Assembly: GCA_944387885.1 (NCBI GenBank) | Contig: CALXGR010000010.1 | Span: 1-60,259, forward strand | Reading direction: 5' to 3' | Length of the DNA stretch: 60,259 nucleotides | From: an uncultured Clostridia bacterium | Lineage (GTDB): Bacteria > Bacillota > Clostridia > Oscillospirales > Ruminococcaceae | Shown here: positions 8,646 to 15,483 of the stretch, one piece after another | Numbering within the stretch: position 1 is the first letter of the stretch | Layout of the letters: each line of letters begins with the position of its first letter | The notes under the pieces: generated by a model | Database searches by the model: none | The model's input: only the letters and a program-made list of their open reading frames with translations | What the model was told of the DNA's origin: nothing | Made by a program: the position numbers and the translations under genes

Positions 8646-9497
8646 TTACTTCAGGTCGGGAGTGGCGATGTTGTCCATGTCGTCAAACTCCATGTTCTCG
8701 CCGCCCATGGCCCAGATAAAGCTGTAGTTGCTGGTGCCTACACCGCTGTGGATGCTCCAGCTGGGGCTGATGACTGCATCCTCGTTGAGCATGACCAGGT
8801 GGCGGGTCTCGGTGGGTTCGCCCATCATGTGGAAAACAGCCTGTCCCTCGGGAATCTCAAAGTAGGTGTAAATTTCCATCCGGCGCTCGTGGGTGTGGCT
8901 GGGCATGGTGTTCCAGTTGCTGCCCTCGTCCAGGCAGGTCAGGCCCATGGACAGCTGGCAGGTCTTGAGCACATCGGGGTGGATGAACTGGTTGATAACA
9001 CGCTTGTTGCAGGTGGCGGTGCTGCCCAGGGGGCGGTGGTTGGCATCTGCAATCTTGATCAGCTTGTTCTCGTAGCTCACATGAGCGGGAGCGCTGACCA
9101 TGTAGAACTTGGCGGGCATAGCGGGGTCATCGCTGGAGAAAATGACTTCCTTGTGGCCCTTGGTGATGTAGAGACAGTCCTTGTAACCCAGCTCGTATAC
9201 TTCGCCGTCCACGGTGATCTTGCCGTTGTGGCCTTCGCCGCCGATGTTGAAGATACCGATCTCCCGGCGCTCCAGGAAGTAATGGGTGCCGAAGTTGGCC
9301 CACACATCAATGCCCTGGTCGATGCTGACGGGATGGGTCACAGGCATGCAGCCCAGGGTGACCATCCGGTCTACATGGCTATATACCGCTACGATCTGGT
9401 CAGCCTGATACAGGCCGGTAATCAAAAACTCGTCCCGCATTTCCTGGGTGGTATACCGCTTGAAATCCTTCTGATTGCAGGAATACCGAATATCCAT
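8646..9497 (-). CDS. kduI: 5-dehydro-4-deoxy-D-glucuronate isomerase KduI
   Basis: Isomerises 4-deoxy-5-ketouronate (DKI), formed spontaneously from unsaturated uronates, to DKII for KduD. The 283-residue cupin-fold protein keeps the zinc-binding set: H201, H203 and E208 in SHTHERRMEIYTYFE and H250 in SWSIHSGVG, as in the E. coli enzyme. A strong AAAGGAGG site precedes the ATG. First gene of kduI-kduD. Its presence implies the cell meets products of pectin, polygalacturonate or glycosaminoglycan lyases, though no lyase gene lies in this window. Confidence 0.95.
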   Translation of the reverse strand: MDIRYSCNQKDFKRYTTQEMRDEFLITGLYQADQIVAVYSHVDRMVTLGCMPVTHPVSIDQGIDVWANFGTHYFLERREIGIFNIGGEGHNGKITVDGEVYELGYKDCLYITKGHKEVIFSSDDPAMPAKFYMVSAPAHVSYENKLIKIADANHRPLGSTATCNKRVINQFIHPDVLKTCQLSMGLTCLDEGSNWNTMPSHTHERRMEIYTYFEIPEGQAVFHMMGEPTETRHLVMLNEDAVISPSWSIHSGVGTSNYSFIWAMGGENMEFDDMDNIATPDLK

Positions 9498-9555
9498 GGG
9501 AATAAATCCTCCTTTTTCTGAAAAGGGCTATAGTCGCCCAACACTATCTAGTCTT

Positions 9556-9584
9556 ATTATACTCTATCTGTTTTGGTAAATAAA
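9556..9584 (-). promoter_or_regulatory. Promoter of kduI-kduD
   Basis: On the minus strand TATAAT (9556-9561) with a weak -35 (TTTATT, 17 bases away). The -10 flanks match those of the eda promoter (CAG-R-TAGA before, N-AGACTAG after). Between promoter and kduI, a TTGGGCGA sequence (minus strand, around 9534-9542) resembles the TTGGGCAA repeats near uxaC. Confidence 0.6.
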
Positions 9585-9657
9585 AGGGCAAACAAGCACA
9601 AAAAGACCCTGCATTTTTGGATATAATGCGAGTTCTGTATCCAAGTTTCAGGCAAGG

Positions 9658-9693
9658 AAAAGGCCGGCAGGGAAGTCCCTGCCGGCCTTTTAC
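9658..9693. terminator. Terminator of eda-kdgK
   Basis: AAAAGGCCGGCAGGGA pairs with TCCCTGCCGGCCTTTT. On the minus strand it follows kdgK, with T runs; it is nearly symmetric and could work both ways. Confidence 0.9.
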
Positions 9694-9730
9694 TTGGAAG
9701 GTAAAATGTTAAGAAAATTGCAAAGGAAAA

Positions 9731-10756
9731 TCAGCGCTGAATACGGCCGGAACCGTCACCACCAGCCAGCTTCTCCACCTCAGCAACAGTCATCATGTTG
9801 TAGTCGCCTTCGATGGAGTGCTTGAGAGCGGAAGCAGCTACTGCAAACTCAACAGCGTCCTGAGTGGACTTGCCGGTGAGCAGGGAGTAGATCAGGCCGC
9901 CGCCGAAGGAGTCGCCGCCGCCTACACGGTCAATGATGTGCAGGTCGTACTTCTTGGAGAAGCAGTACTCGTCGGAAGCAACATCGTAGAGCATGGCGCT
10001 CCAGCCGTTGTCGAAAGCAGAGTGGCTCTCACGCAGGGTGATGGCAACCTTCTCGAAGCCGAACTTGTCAGCCAGCTGCTTGGCAACGCTCTTGTAGCCC
10101 TCGTGGTTCAGGGAGCCGCCGTAGATATCGGTAGCCTCAGCCTCGATGCCGAACACGTCCTTGGCATCCTCTTCGTTGCTGATGCAGACATCAACATACT
10201 GGCACAGGTCGGTCATGGCAGCACGGGCCTGGTCACGGGTCCACAGCTTGCCGCGGTAGTTCAGGTCGCAGGAAATCTTGATGCCCTTGGCCTTGGCAGC
10301 CTTGCAGGCCTCACGGCAGATCTCAACCACATTCTCGCCCAGAGCGGGAGTGATGCCGGTGAAGTGGAACCAGTCCACGCCCTCGAAGATCTTGTCCCAG
10401 TCGAAGTCAGCAGTGGTGGCTTCCTGGATGGCGCTGTGGGCACGGTCATAAATGCAGACGGAGCCACGCTGAGAAGCGCCCTTCTCGTTGTAGTAAATGC
10501 CAACACGGTCACCGCCGCGGGTGATCAGGCTGGTGTCAACGCCGTAGCGGCGCAGGCTGTTGACAGCGCTCTGGCCAATGGCGTGAGCGGGCAGCTTGGT
10601 GACGAAAGCAACATCCAGACCGTAGTTGGCCAGGGAAACAGCCACGTTGGCCTCGCCGCCGCCGAAGGTGAACTCCAGGGTGTTGGCCTGAACAAAACGC
10701 TCGTAGTTGAAGGGCTGCAGACGGACCATCAGTTCGCCGAAGGTAACAACTCTCAT
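9731..10756 (-). CDS. kdgK: 2-dehydro-3-deoxygluconokinase (KDG kinase)
   Basis: Phosphorylates KDG to KDPG with ATP, feeding the aldolase encoded just upstream. PfkB/ribokinase-family protein of 341 residues: an N-terminal GELMVRLQP start, the FGGGEANVAVSLANYG glycine-rich sugar-binding stretch (about 30-45) and the C-terminal anion-hole and catalytic base motif RVGGGDSFGGGLIYSL (about 276-291). AAAAGGAG lies before the ATG. Second gene after eda with a 51-base gap. Other PfkB sugar kinases are possible from sequence alone; the pathway context makes KDG the best substrate. Confidence 0.93.
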   Translation of the reverse strand: MRVVTFGELMVRLQPFNYERFVQANTLEFTFGGGEANVAVSLANYGLDVAFVTKLPAHAIGQSAVNSLRRYGVDTSLITRGGDRVGIYYNEKGASQRGSVCIYDRAHSAIQEATTADFDWDKIFEGVDWFHFTGITPALGENVVEICREACKAAKAKGIKISCDLNYRGKLWTRDQARAAMTDLCQYVDVCISNEEDAKDVFGIEAEATDIYGGSLNHEGYKSVAKQLADKFGFEKVAITLRESHSAFDNGWSAMLYDVASDEYCFSKKYDLHIIDRVGGGDSFGGGLIYSLLTGKSTQDAVEFAVAASALKHSIEGDYNMMTVAEVEKLAGGDGSGRIQR

Positions 10757-10807
10757 GATAGTAAACTCCTTTTTGGTGATTTATTTTTTAGTGTGGAAGA
10801 AAATGAC

Positions 10808-11770
10808 TTATTTCTGGACCAGGTGAATGGCAAAGCCGGCAACCTCCTCAGCCATGTAGACGGCGATGTTCTTGCCGTTCTTGTTGACCATGCTGTCCAT
10901 GTCGAACTTGACACCACGGCGGCCCAGGTGATATACGGCACGGTCGATGTTGTTGCACTTGATGGCAATGTGGCCATGGGTGCCGCGGCCGGGCTTCTTC
11001 ATGATCTCAAATTCCTTGTTGCCTACAAAGACACTGCTGTTGCCGGGAGCGACCTTCTTGCTGAGCAGTTCGCCCAGCAGCTGGGCAGTAGCCATAGCCT
11101 CGGTGTCGTCGGCGCAGTTGATGCCGATGTGGCCCAGTTCCAGGCCCAGCATTACATCAACAGCCTCTTTGCACATAGCGGTGATCTCATCCCATGCGCC
11201 GGCCTTGATCTTGTCGGCCTTGCACATCCAGGTGCCGCCTACGGCAATGATCTGGTCATAGCCCAGGTAGTTGTTCACGTTCTTGGCGTTGACACCGCCG
11301 GTGCACATCCACTTGGCACCCTTCAGGGCAGCGCCGATGTTCTTCAGCATATCCACGCCGCCGTTGGCCTCGGCAGGGAAGTACTTGATGGCCTCGCAGC
11401 CCTGGTTCATGGCCTGCTGCATTTCACCGGCAGAAGCGGTGCCGGGCATCATGAGGCCGCCCTTGTCGATAACGTGCTGAGTCACATGGGGGTCATAACC
11501 GGGAGCAACAATAAAGCTGGCTCCGGCAGCCATGGCACGGTCAGCCTGATCGCAGGTGAGAACAGTGCCGGCGCCCAGCAGCATTTCGGGAACCTCGTCA
11601 TGGATCTTCCGGATGCAGTCCTCAGCGCAGGCAGTGCGGAAGGTGACCTCGGCAGCAGGCAGACCGCCGGCAACCAGAGCCTTGCACAGAGGCACAGCCT
11701 CGTCTACGCTGTTGAAAGCGATGACGGGAATAATACCAATTTCGTACACACGCTGAATTACAGGATTCAT
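10808..11770 (-). CDS. eda: KDPG/KHG aldolase fused to a C-terminal VOC (glyoxalase-like) domain
   Basis: Cleaves KDPG to pyruvate and glyceraldehyde-3-phosphate. Residues 1-205 form a complete aldolase: E41 and R45 in AAEVTFRT, GAGTVLT (67-73) and the Schiff-base lysine K129 in IKYFPAE. Classic KDPG aldolases stop near 210 residues; this one has 320. Residues 211-320 form a second domain with vicinal-oxygen-chelate features: GHIGINCADD (213-222), FEIMKKPGRGTHGHIAI (254-270) and EEVAGFAIHL (308-317), with H214, E255, H267 and E309 as candidate metal ligands. The ATG at 11768-11770 has AAAAGGAG upstream; longer in-frame readings cross the promoter. First gene of eda-kdgK. Confidence 0.92.
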   Translation of the reverse strand: MNPVIQRVYEIGIIPVIAFNSVDEAVPLCKALVAGGLPAAEVTFRTACAEDCIRKIHDEVPEMLLGAGTVLTCDQADRAMAAGASFIVAPGYDPHVTQHVIDKGGLMMPGTASAGEMQQAMNQGCEAIKYFPAEANGGVDMLKNIGAALKGAKWMCTGGVNAKNVNNYLGYDQIIAVGGTWMCKADKIKAGAWDEITAMCKEAVDVMLGLELGHIGINCADDTEAMATAQLLGELLSKKVAPGNSSVFVGNKEFEIMKKPGRGTHGHIAIKCNNIDRAVYHLGRRGVKFDMDSMVNKNGKNIAVYMAEEVAGFAIHLVQK

Positions 11771-11817
11771 AGTACATTCTCCTTTTCTAAAAAAGTGAAA
11801 TCTGGCAATTCCACATG

Positions 11818-11834
11818 GCGGAACACTGTTCCGC
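11818..11834. promoter_or_regulatory. Palindromic operator GCGGAACACTGTTCCGC downstream of the eda start site
   Basis: A perfect 17-base palindrome with a single central base lies between the eda -10 box and the eda ribosome site, in the early transcribed region. TGGAA/TTCCA-like palindromes are typical of IclR-family regulators, and an IclR gene is divergent from here. Likely a repressor site; inferred. Confidence 0.6.
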
Positions 11835-11850
11835 AAACATTCCTAGTCTC

Positions 11851-11878
11851 ATTATAATCTACCTGGTTTTAAAGTCAA
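11851..11878 (-). promoter_or_regulatory. Promoter of eda-kdgK
   Basis: Minus strand TTGACT (11873-11878), 16-base spacer, TATAAT (11851-11856). The palindromic operator at 11818-11834 falls just downstream of the expected start point. Confidence 0.8.
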
Positions 11879-11962
11879 TTGATGAAATCCTCGCAAACAG
11901 CACAACATTTTTTGAGCGTTTTTGGTTGAATTGCAAAACATTCCGTACTGTGGCATATCCAC

Positions 11963-11991
11963 TTGAAAATGGAATGATTTTGGAGTATCAT
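11963..11991 (+). promoter_or_regulatory. Promoter of the IclR regulator gene
   Basis: TTGAAA (11963-11968), 17-base spacer, TATCAT (11986-11991). The GTTCC-N7-GGAAC inverted repeat begins at the next base. Confidence 0.65.
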
Positions 11992-12008
11992 GTTCCATAA
12001 TACGGAAC
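11992..12008. promoter_or_regulatory. GTTCC-N7-GGAAC inverted repeat over the iclR start site
   Basis: GTTCC (11992-11996) and GGAAC (12004-12008) flank seven bases at the expected transcription start of the regulator. Further half-sites (TTCCGTA at 11941, ATGGAAT at 11969) lie upstream. This is consistent with autoregulation by the IclR protein; inferred from motif and position. Confidence 0.5.
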
Positions 12009-12026
12009 GATCGGGAGGAAAAAATT

Positions 12027-12788
12027 ATGGCAGAAGACCGGGGCGTACAGAGTGTAGAACGAATTTTTCAGATCATTGAGGTGCTGAGCCGCCACCCTGC
12101 CGGGGTGAATTTGCAGACTGTGGCCCAGGAGACCGGGCTGGCCAAGAGCACTGCCCACCGGCTGCTGGCCAGTCTGACCCACCTGGGCTATGCCATGCAG
12201 GACAGCGTTACCGCCCAGTATAAAATGACCCTGAAAATGTTTGAGATATCCAGTGGGGTCGTGAATGATATGGACATTATGTCCACTGCCAAACTTCACC
12301 TGGACCGGCTGGCCCAGCGCACCGGGGAGGCCGTCCACCTGGTGATTCGGGACGGAAAAGACATTGTATATATCTATAAAGCGGTGGGAAGCCCGGTGCG
12401 GATGAGCAGCCGTATGGGCCTGCGGGCGCCCCTCTACTGTACCGGGGTGGGAAAGGCGATCCTGGCTACTCTGCCCATGTATATGGTAAAGGACATCTGG
12501 GACGAGAGCACCATCCAGAAACTGACCCGGAACACGGTGGTGGACTGGAATGTTTTCACCGAGCAGCTCAAGCAGGTGAATGCCCGGGGATACGCCGTGG
12601 ACGATGAGGAAAACGAGCTGGGCATCCGGTGTGTGGCGGTAGCCATCCCGGGACCGGGAGGAAAGGCGGAGAGCGCCTTCTCCATCAGCGGACTGGTTCC
12701 CTACATGACCGAAAAACGCCAGCGGGAAATTGCCCAGATGGCCATGGAAGCCCGGGACGACATTCTGCGGGATATGGGCCTGACCTGA
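12027..12788 (+). CDS. IclR-family transcriptional regulator (KdgR-like)
   Basis: DNA-binding regulator of 253 residues with an N-terminal winged helix-turn-helix (about 1-70; LQTVAQETGLAKSTAHRLLA) and a C-terminal effector-binding domain with the family signatures HLVIRDGKDIVYI and APLYCTGVGKAILA. IclR proteins of this branch (KdgR) sense KDG or related sugar acids. It is divergent from eda-kdgK, so a role as KDG-responsive controller of the downstream uronate genes is the simplest reading. GGAGG precedes the ATG at 12027. Monocistronic, closed by a terminator. Confidence 0.9.
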   Translation: MAEDRGVQSVERIFQIIEVLSRHPAGVNLQTVAQETGLAKSTAHRLLASLTHLGYAMQDSVTAQYKMTLKMFEISSGVVNDMDIMSTAKLHLDRLAQRTGEAVHLVIRDGKDIVYIYKAVGSPVRMSSRMGLRAPLYCTGVGKAILATLPMYMVKDIWDESTIQKLTRNTVVDWNVFTEQLKQVNARGYAVDDEENELGIRCVAVAIPGPGGKAESAFSISGLVPYMTEKRQREIAQMAMEARDDILRDMGLT

Positions 12789-12798
12789 CAAAAAGAAA

Positions 12799-12830
12799 GC
12801 AGCCGGAGAAATCTCCGGCTGCTGTTTTTT
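12799..12830. terminator. Bidirectional terminator between iclR and the M3 peptidase
   Basis: GCAGCCGGAG pairs with CTCCGGCTGC; T run on the plus side and A run on the other side serve both converging genes. The last bases touch the peptidase stop region. Confidence 0.88.
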
Positions 12831-14532
12831 ATTCTTTGTCCTCTTCCTGGGGCTGGTGGGAGCGAATCCACTGGACCACAGGCTCCATGACCCGGGCCAT
12901 AACTCCTTCCTGGAAAGGAACCTCCATCCCGGCGGCCTTTACCAGACCCTGATAGCTGGCGGCACCGCACTGGTTGACCAGAGCCAGATACCGCTTCCAG
13001 GCATCCTTGGGGTCCTTCAGATGGGCGGCGAAGAACTGGAGAGCCACAGTCTGGGCCAGGCAGTAGTCGATATAGTAGAAGGGATAGAGATAAATGTGGA
13101 GCTGACGCTGCCAGCCGGCACCCCGGCCATAGAAAGGCAGACCGTCAAAGTCGTTCCAGGGACGATACTTCCGCTCCAATTCCATCCAGACAGCGTTCCG
13201 CTCGGCGGGGGTAAGGCTGGGGTTCTGGTAGGCAATGTGCTGGAACTCATCCACCATGCAGCCGTAGGGAAGGAAGAAAACGGAATCCTCGGCATGCATG
13301 AGCTGATACCGGTCGGTCTGGTCCCCGAAGAAGAGGTGGTGCCAGGGGCTGGTGAGGAACTCCATGCTCATGCTGTGAATCTCGCAGCTTTCCATGGTGG
13401 GGCTGCGAAGCTCCTGGGGAAGCTGGGTGTGCTGGGCCACATATCCCTGGAAGGCGTGGCCCATCTCATGGGTGATGGTGTCCACATCGTCAAAGGTGCC
13501 GTTCCAGTTGGCGAACACAAAGGGACCATACCCTTCAATGTCGGTCATATAACCGCCCTGGCTCTTGCCCGGCTTGGAGAGAACATCAAAGGTCTCATTT
13601 TCAAACATCCAGTCCACAAACTCTGCGGTCTCGGGGCTGAGCTCGTGGTAGAGGGTGCGGCAATGGTCCAGCAGCTCCTGGGGCGTGCCCTGAGGCTGGG
13701 GATTTCCCTGGGGGAAGCTGATGGAGGCATCGTAGTATTTGGCATCGGTAAGTCCCAACCGTTGGCGGCGGAGGGCTACCAGCTGGGCTACCAGGGGGAC
13801 AACATCCCCGGCAATCTGCCGCCGGTACTCGGCTACACTGTTCATATCATACCCGATCCGGCCCATCCGGAGATAGCTCAGCTGGCTGTAATCCTCATAT
13901 CCCAGAATCTGGGCCTGCTGGTTCCGGTTCTGGATCAGCTGGGTATAAAGCTGGTCCAGCTCCTCCTGATGCTGGTCAAACCACCGGCCCTCCGCCTCGT
14001 AGGCCTGACGGCGGGTAGCCCGTACCGGGCTCATCTTGTAGGGGGCCAGCTGGGGCAGGGTCAGTTCCTTTCCCTCAAACTCCACCATGGCGGAGGCGTA
14101 GAGAGTCTGGTACTGGCTGCAAAGGGCGTTTTCCTGAGCCATCAGCTCTACCACCCGGTCATCGGCGCTCTTGACTTCAATTTCCAATTTCTGGAGGAGA
14201 ATCGGACTGTAGGTTTCTCCCAGGACCGCTCCATGGGGGCTGGCCAGGACTGCCCGGTAAAACTCCAGAGTGGCGGCGGAAACCGCAGGGGACTGGGCGT
14301 CGTAGAAATCATTTTCCCCTTTCCAGAAAGGGTCCTGGGTATTGATGCTGTACCGGATGCTGGCCACTGTGGCCATCCGGGAATATTCTCCCGACAATTC
14401 CTGATGCCGCTGCCAGAGGGCCAGAATGGTCTGGCTTTCCTGAGCCTGGGCCACCTGGGCGGCCAGGGACTTGTATTCCGCTGCAATGGCCTGAGGGTCA
14501 GGACGGGAGTAAGGATATTCACTGAATTTCAT
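12829..14532 (-). CDS. M3 family oligoendopeptidase (PepF-like)
   Basis: Zinc metallopeptidase that cleaves short peptides in the cytoplasm. The 567-residue protein carries the thermolysin-type zinc site HEMGH at residues 355-359 (TITHEMGHAFQGY) and the downstream glutamate helix ESCEIHSMSMEFL typical of family M3. No signal peptide or membrane segment is seen. The ATG at 14530-14532 has GGAGG upstream and fits the family start (KFSEYPYSRPD). Single-gene unit, convergent with iclR and divergent from the folate transporter leader. Confidence 0.93.
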   Translation of the reverse strand: MKFSEYPYSRPDPQAIAAEYKSLAAQVAQAQESQTILALWQRHQELSGEYSRMATVASIRYSINTQDPFWKGENDFYDAQSPAVSAATLEFYRAVLASPHGAVLGETYSPILLQKLEIEVKSADDRVVELMAQENALCSQYQTLYASAMVEFEGKELTLPQLAPYKMSPVRATRRQAYEAEGRWFDQHQEELDQLYTQLIQNRNQQAQILGYEDYSQLSYLRMGRIGYDMNSVAEYRRQIAGDVVPLVAQLVALRRQRLGLTDAKYYDASISFPQGNPQPQGTPQELLDHCRTLYHELSPETAEFVDWMFENETFDVLSKPGKSQGGYMTDIEGYGPFVFANWNGTFDDVDTITHEMGHAFQGYVAQHTQLPQELRSPTMESCEIHSMSMEFLTSPWHHLFFGDQTDRYQLMHAEDSVFFLPYGCMVDEFQHIAYQNPSLTPAERNAVWMELERKYRPWNDFDGLPFYGRGAGWQRQLHIYLYPFYYIDYCLAQTVALQFFAAHLKDPKDAWKRYLALVNQCGAASYQGLVKAAGMEVPFQEGVMARVMEPVVQWIRSHQPQEEDKE

Positions 14533-14606
14533 GGTACACCTCCAAAAAGATGACTTGATGTTATTGTAGCACCGGAAAAGAAAAGTTGCAATCGAGCCGG
14601 GAAGGA

Positions 14607-14635
14607 TTGCAATGGGGAAGGAAAGGGAGTATAAT
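14607..14635 (+). promoter_or_regulatory. Promoter upstream of the THF riboswitch
   Basis: TTGCAA (14607-14612), 17-base spacer, TATAAT (14630-14635). Transcription would begin near 14642, at the first base of the riboswitch. A second TTGCAA lies at 14586. Confidence 0.75.
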
Positions 14636-14642
14636 CCCAGGT

Positions 14643-14748
14643 ATGCAGAGTAGGAAGACCTGCGTTAAGTGCCGTACCAACGGGGAGTTGTGGACGGACG
14701 AAGAAGGCATCAGCCTTCGCGGTGGGCTTCCGCATCCCGCTGCTGCAC
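14643..14748 (+). ncRNA. Tetrahydrofolate (THF) riboswitch
   Basis: The leader carries the THF class I hallmarks in order: GAGTAG, then the invariant GCGTTAAGTG (14662-14671), a CCGT/ACGG paired arm, an ACGAAG..CTTCG arm, CGGTG, and a closing CCGCATCCCGC block; GGAAG pairs with CTTCC as the P2 helix and GCAG with CTGC as P1. The class is known to bind reduced folates and control folate uptake genes, matching the S component downstream. A GTGCAG-CATTG-CTGCAC hairpin (around 14771-14787) lies between the aptamer and the AGGAGG site, so control of translation start is likely. Confidence 0.88.
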
Positions 14749-14816
14749 TCCATGGCCTTACAGCCCTTCTGTGCAGCATTGCTGCACAATATTTGGGTCA
14801 GGAGGTCATTGAAAAA

Positions 14817-15374
14817 ATGGAAAAAAATTATTGGTCCGCAGCGGCCCGGGAGTTGAAGAATTCCCGGTCTATTGCATTTGCAGGGTTGGTGGCAGCCTTC
14901 AGTGTTTTGCTGGAGAGTATGCCCATTTATATTATGGGCCCTACCCTGAAAATCTATTTCAGCTTTCTCTTTACTGCCTTGGGCGGCTGGGTTTATGGCC
15001 CCATTATGGGAGCCATGACCGGCGGCGTGGTGGACACGTTGAGCTTTCTGCTGGCAGGGTACGGGGAACCTTACTTCCCGGGATTTTTCCTCTCGGCGGT
15101 GCTGGCCGGATTTTTCACCGGACTGCTTCTCTACCGCCGGCCTGTCAGCCTGTGGCGGGTGGTTCTGCTCCGGGTGATAGTGGACTTTGGCGTAAATGTG
15201 GCCCTGGGCAGTGTCTGGAAGGCCATGCTCTACGGAAAAGGGTATTATTACTACCTGGTATCCGGGCTCTGGAAAAACGCTCTGCTGCTGCCGGTGGAAG
15301 TGATTTTGATTTATCTCCTTCTGGGCTTTGCCCAGCGCCAGAAGCTGGATAAAAAGTATATCCATAAAAGCTGA
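14817..15374 (+). CDS. ECF transporter substrate-binding S component, folate family (FolT-like)
   Basis: Membrane subunit that captures folate and docks on the shared ECF energising module (EcfA, EcfA', EcfT encoded elsewhere). The 185-residue protein has about six membrane segments; the N-terminal AFAGLVAAFSVLLES and GGWVYGPIMGAMTGGVVDTLSFLL stretches match S components. The start at 14817 has AGGAGG at 14800 and lies directly after the THF riboswitch; a longer in-frame reading would translate the riboswitch and is rejected. Folate specificity rests on the riboswitch plus family resemblance. Single gene, closed by a terminator. Confidence 0.88.
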   Translation: MEKNYWSAAARELKNSRSIAFAGLVAAFSVLLESMPIYIMGPTLKIYFSFLFTALGGWVYGPIMGAMTGGVVDTLSFLLAGYGEPYFPGFFLSAVLAGFFTGLLLYRRPVSLWRVVLLRVIVDFGVNVALGSVWKAMLYGKGYYYYLVSGLWKNALLLPVEVILIYLLLGFAQRQKLDKKYIHKS

Positions 15375-15433
15375 GGACAGGTCCTGCCTGAGAGGGCCGA
15401 CTCCCCCAGCCTCCGGACAGGATAAGAACAATC

Positions 15434-15472
15434 AAAAAAAGCCGCTCATCTGAGAGCGGCTTTTTCTTTTTG
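15434..15472. terminator. Bidirectional terminator between folT and the DEAD helicase
   Basis: AAAGCCGCTC pairs with GAGCGGCTTT around a short loop; A run on one side and T run on the other, serving the two converging units. Confidence 0.9.
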
Positions 15473-15483
15473 GCTTCCGGGAA

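Noticed and set aside
14586..14816. N-terminal extension of the folate S-component gene
   Set aside because: The frame is open but would translate the THF riboswitch and overlap its promoter; a proper AGGAGG and ATG lie at 14817.
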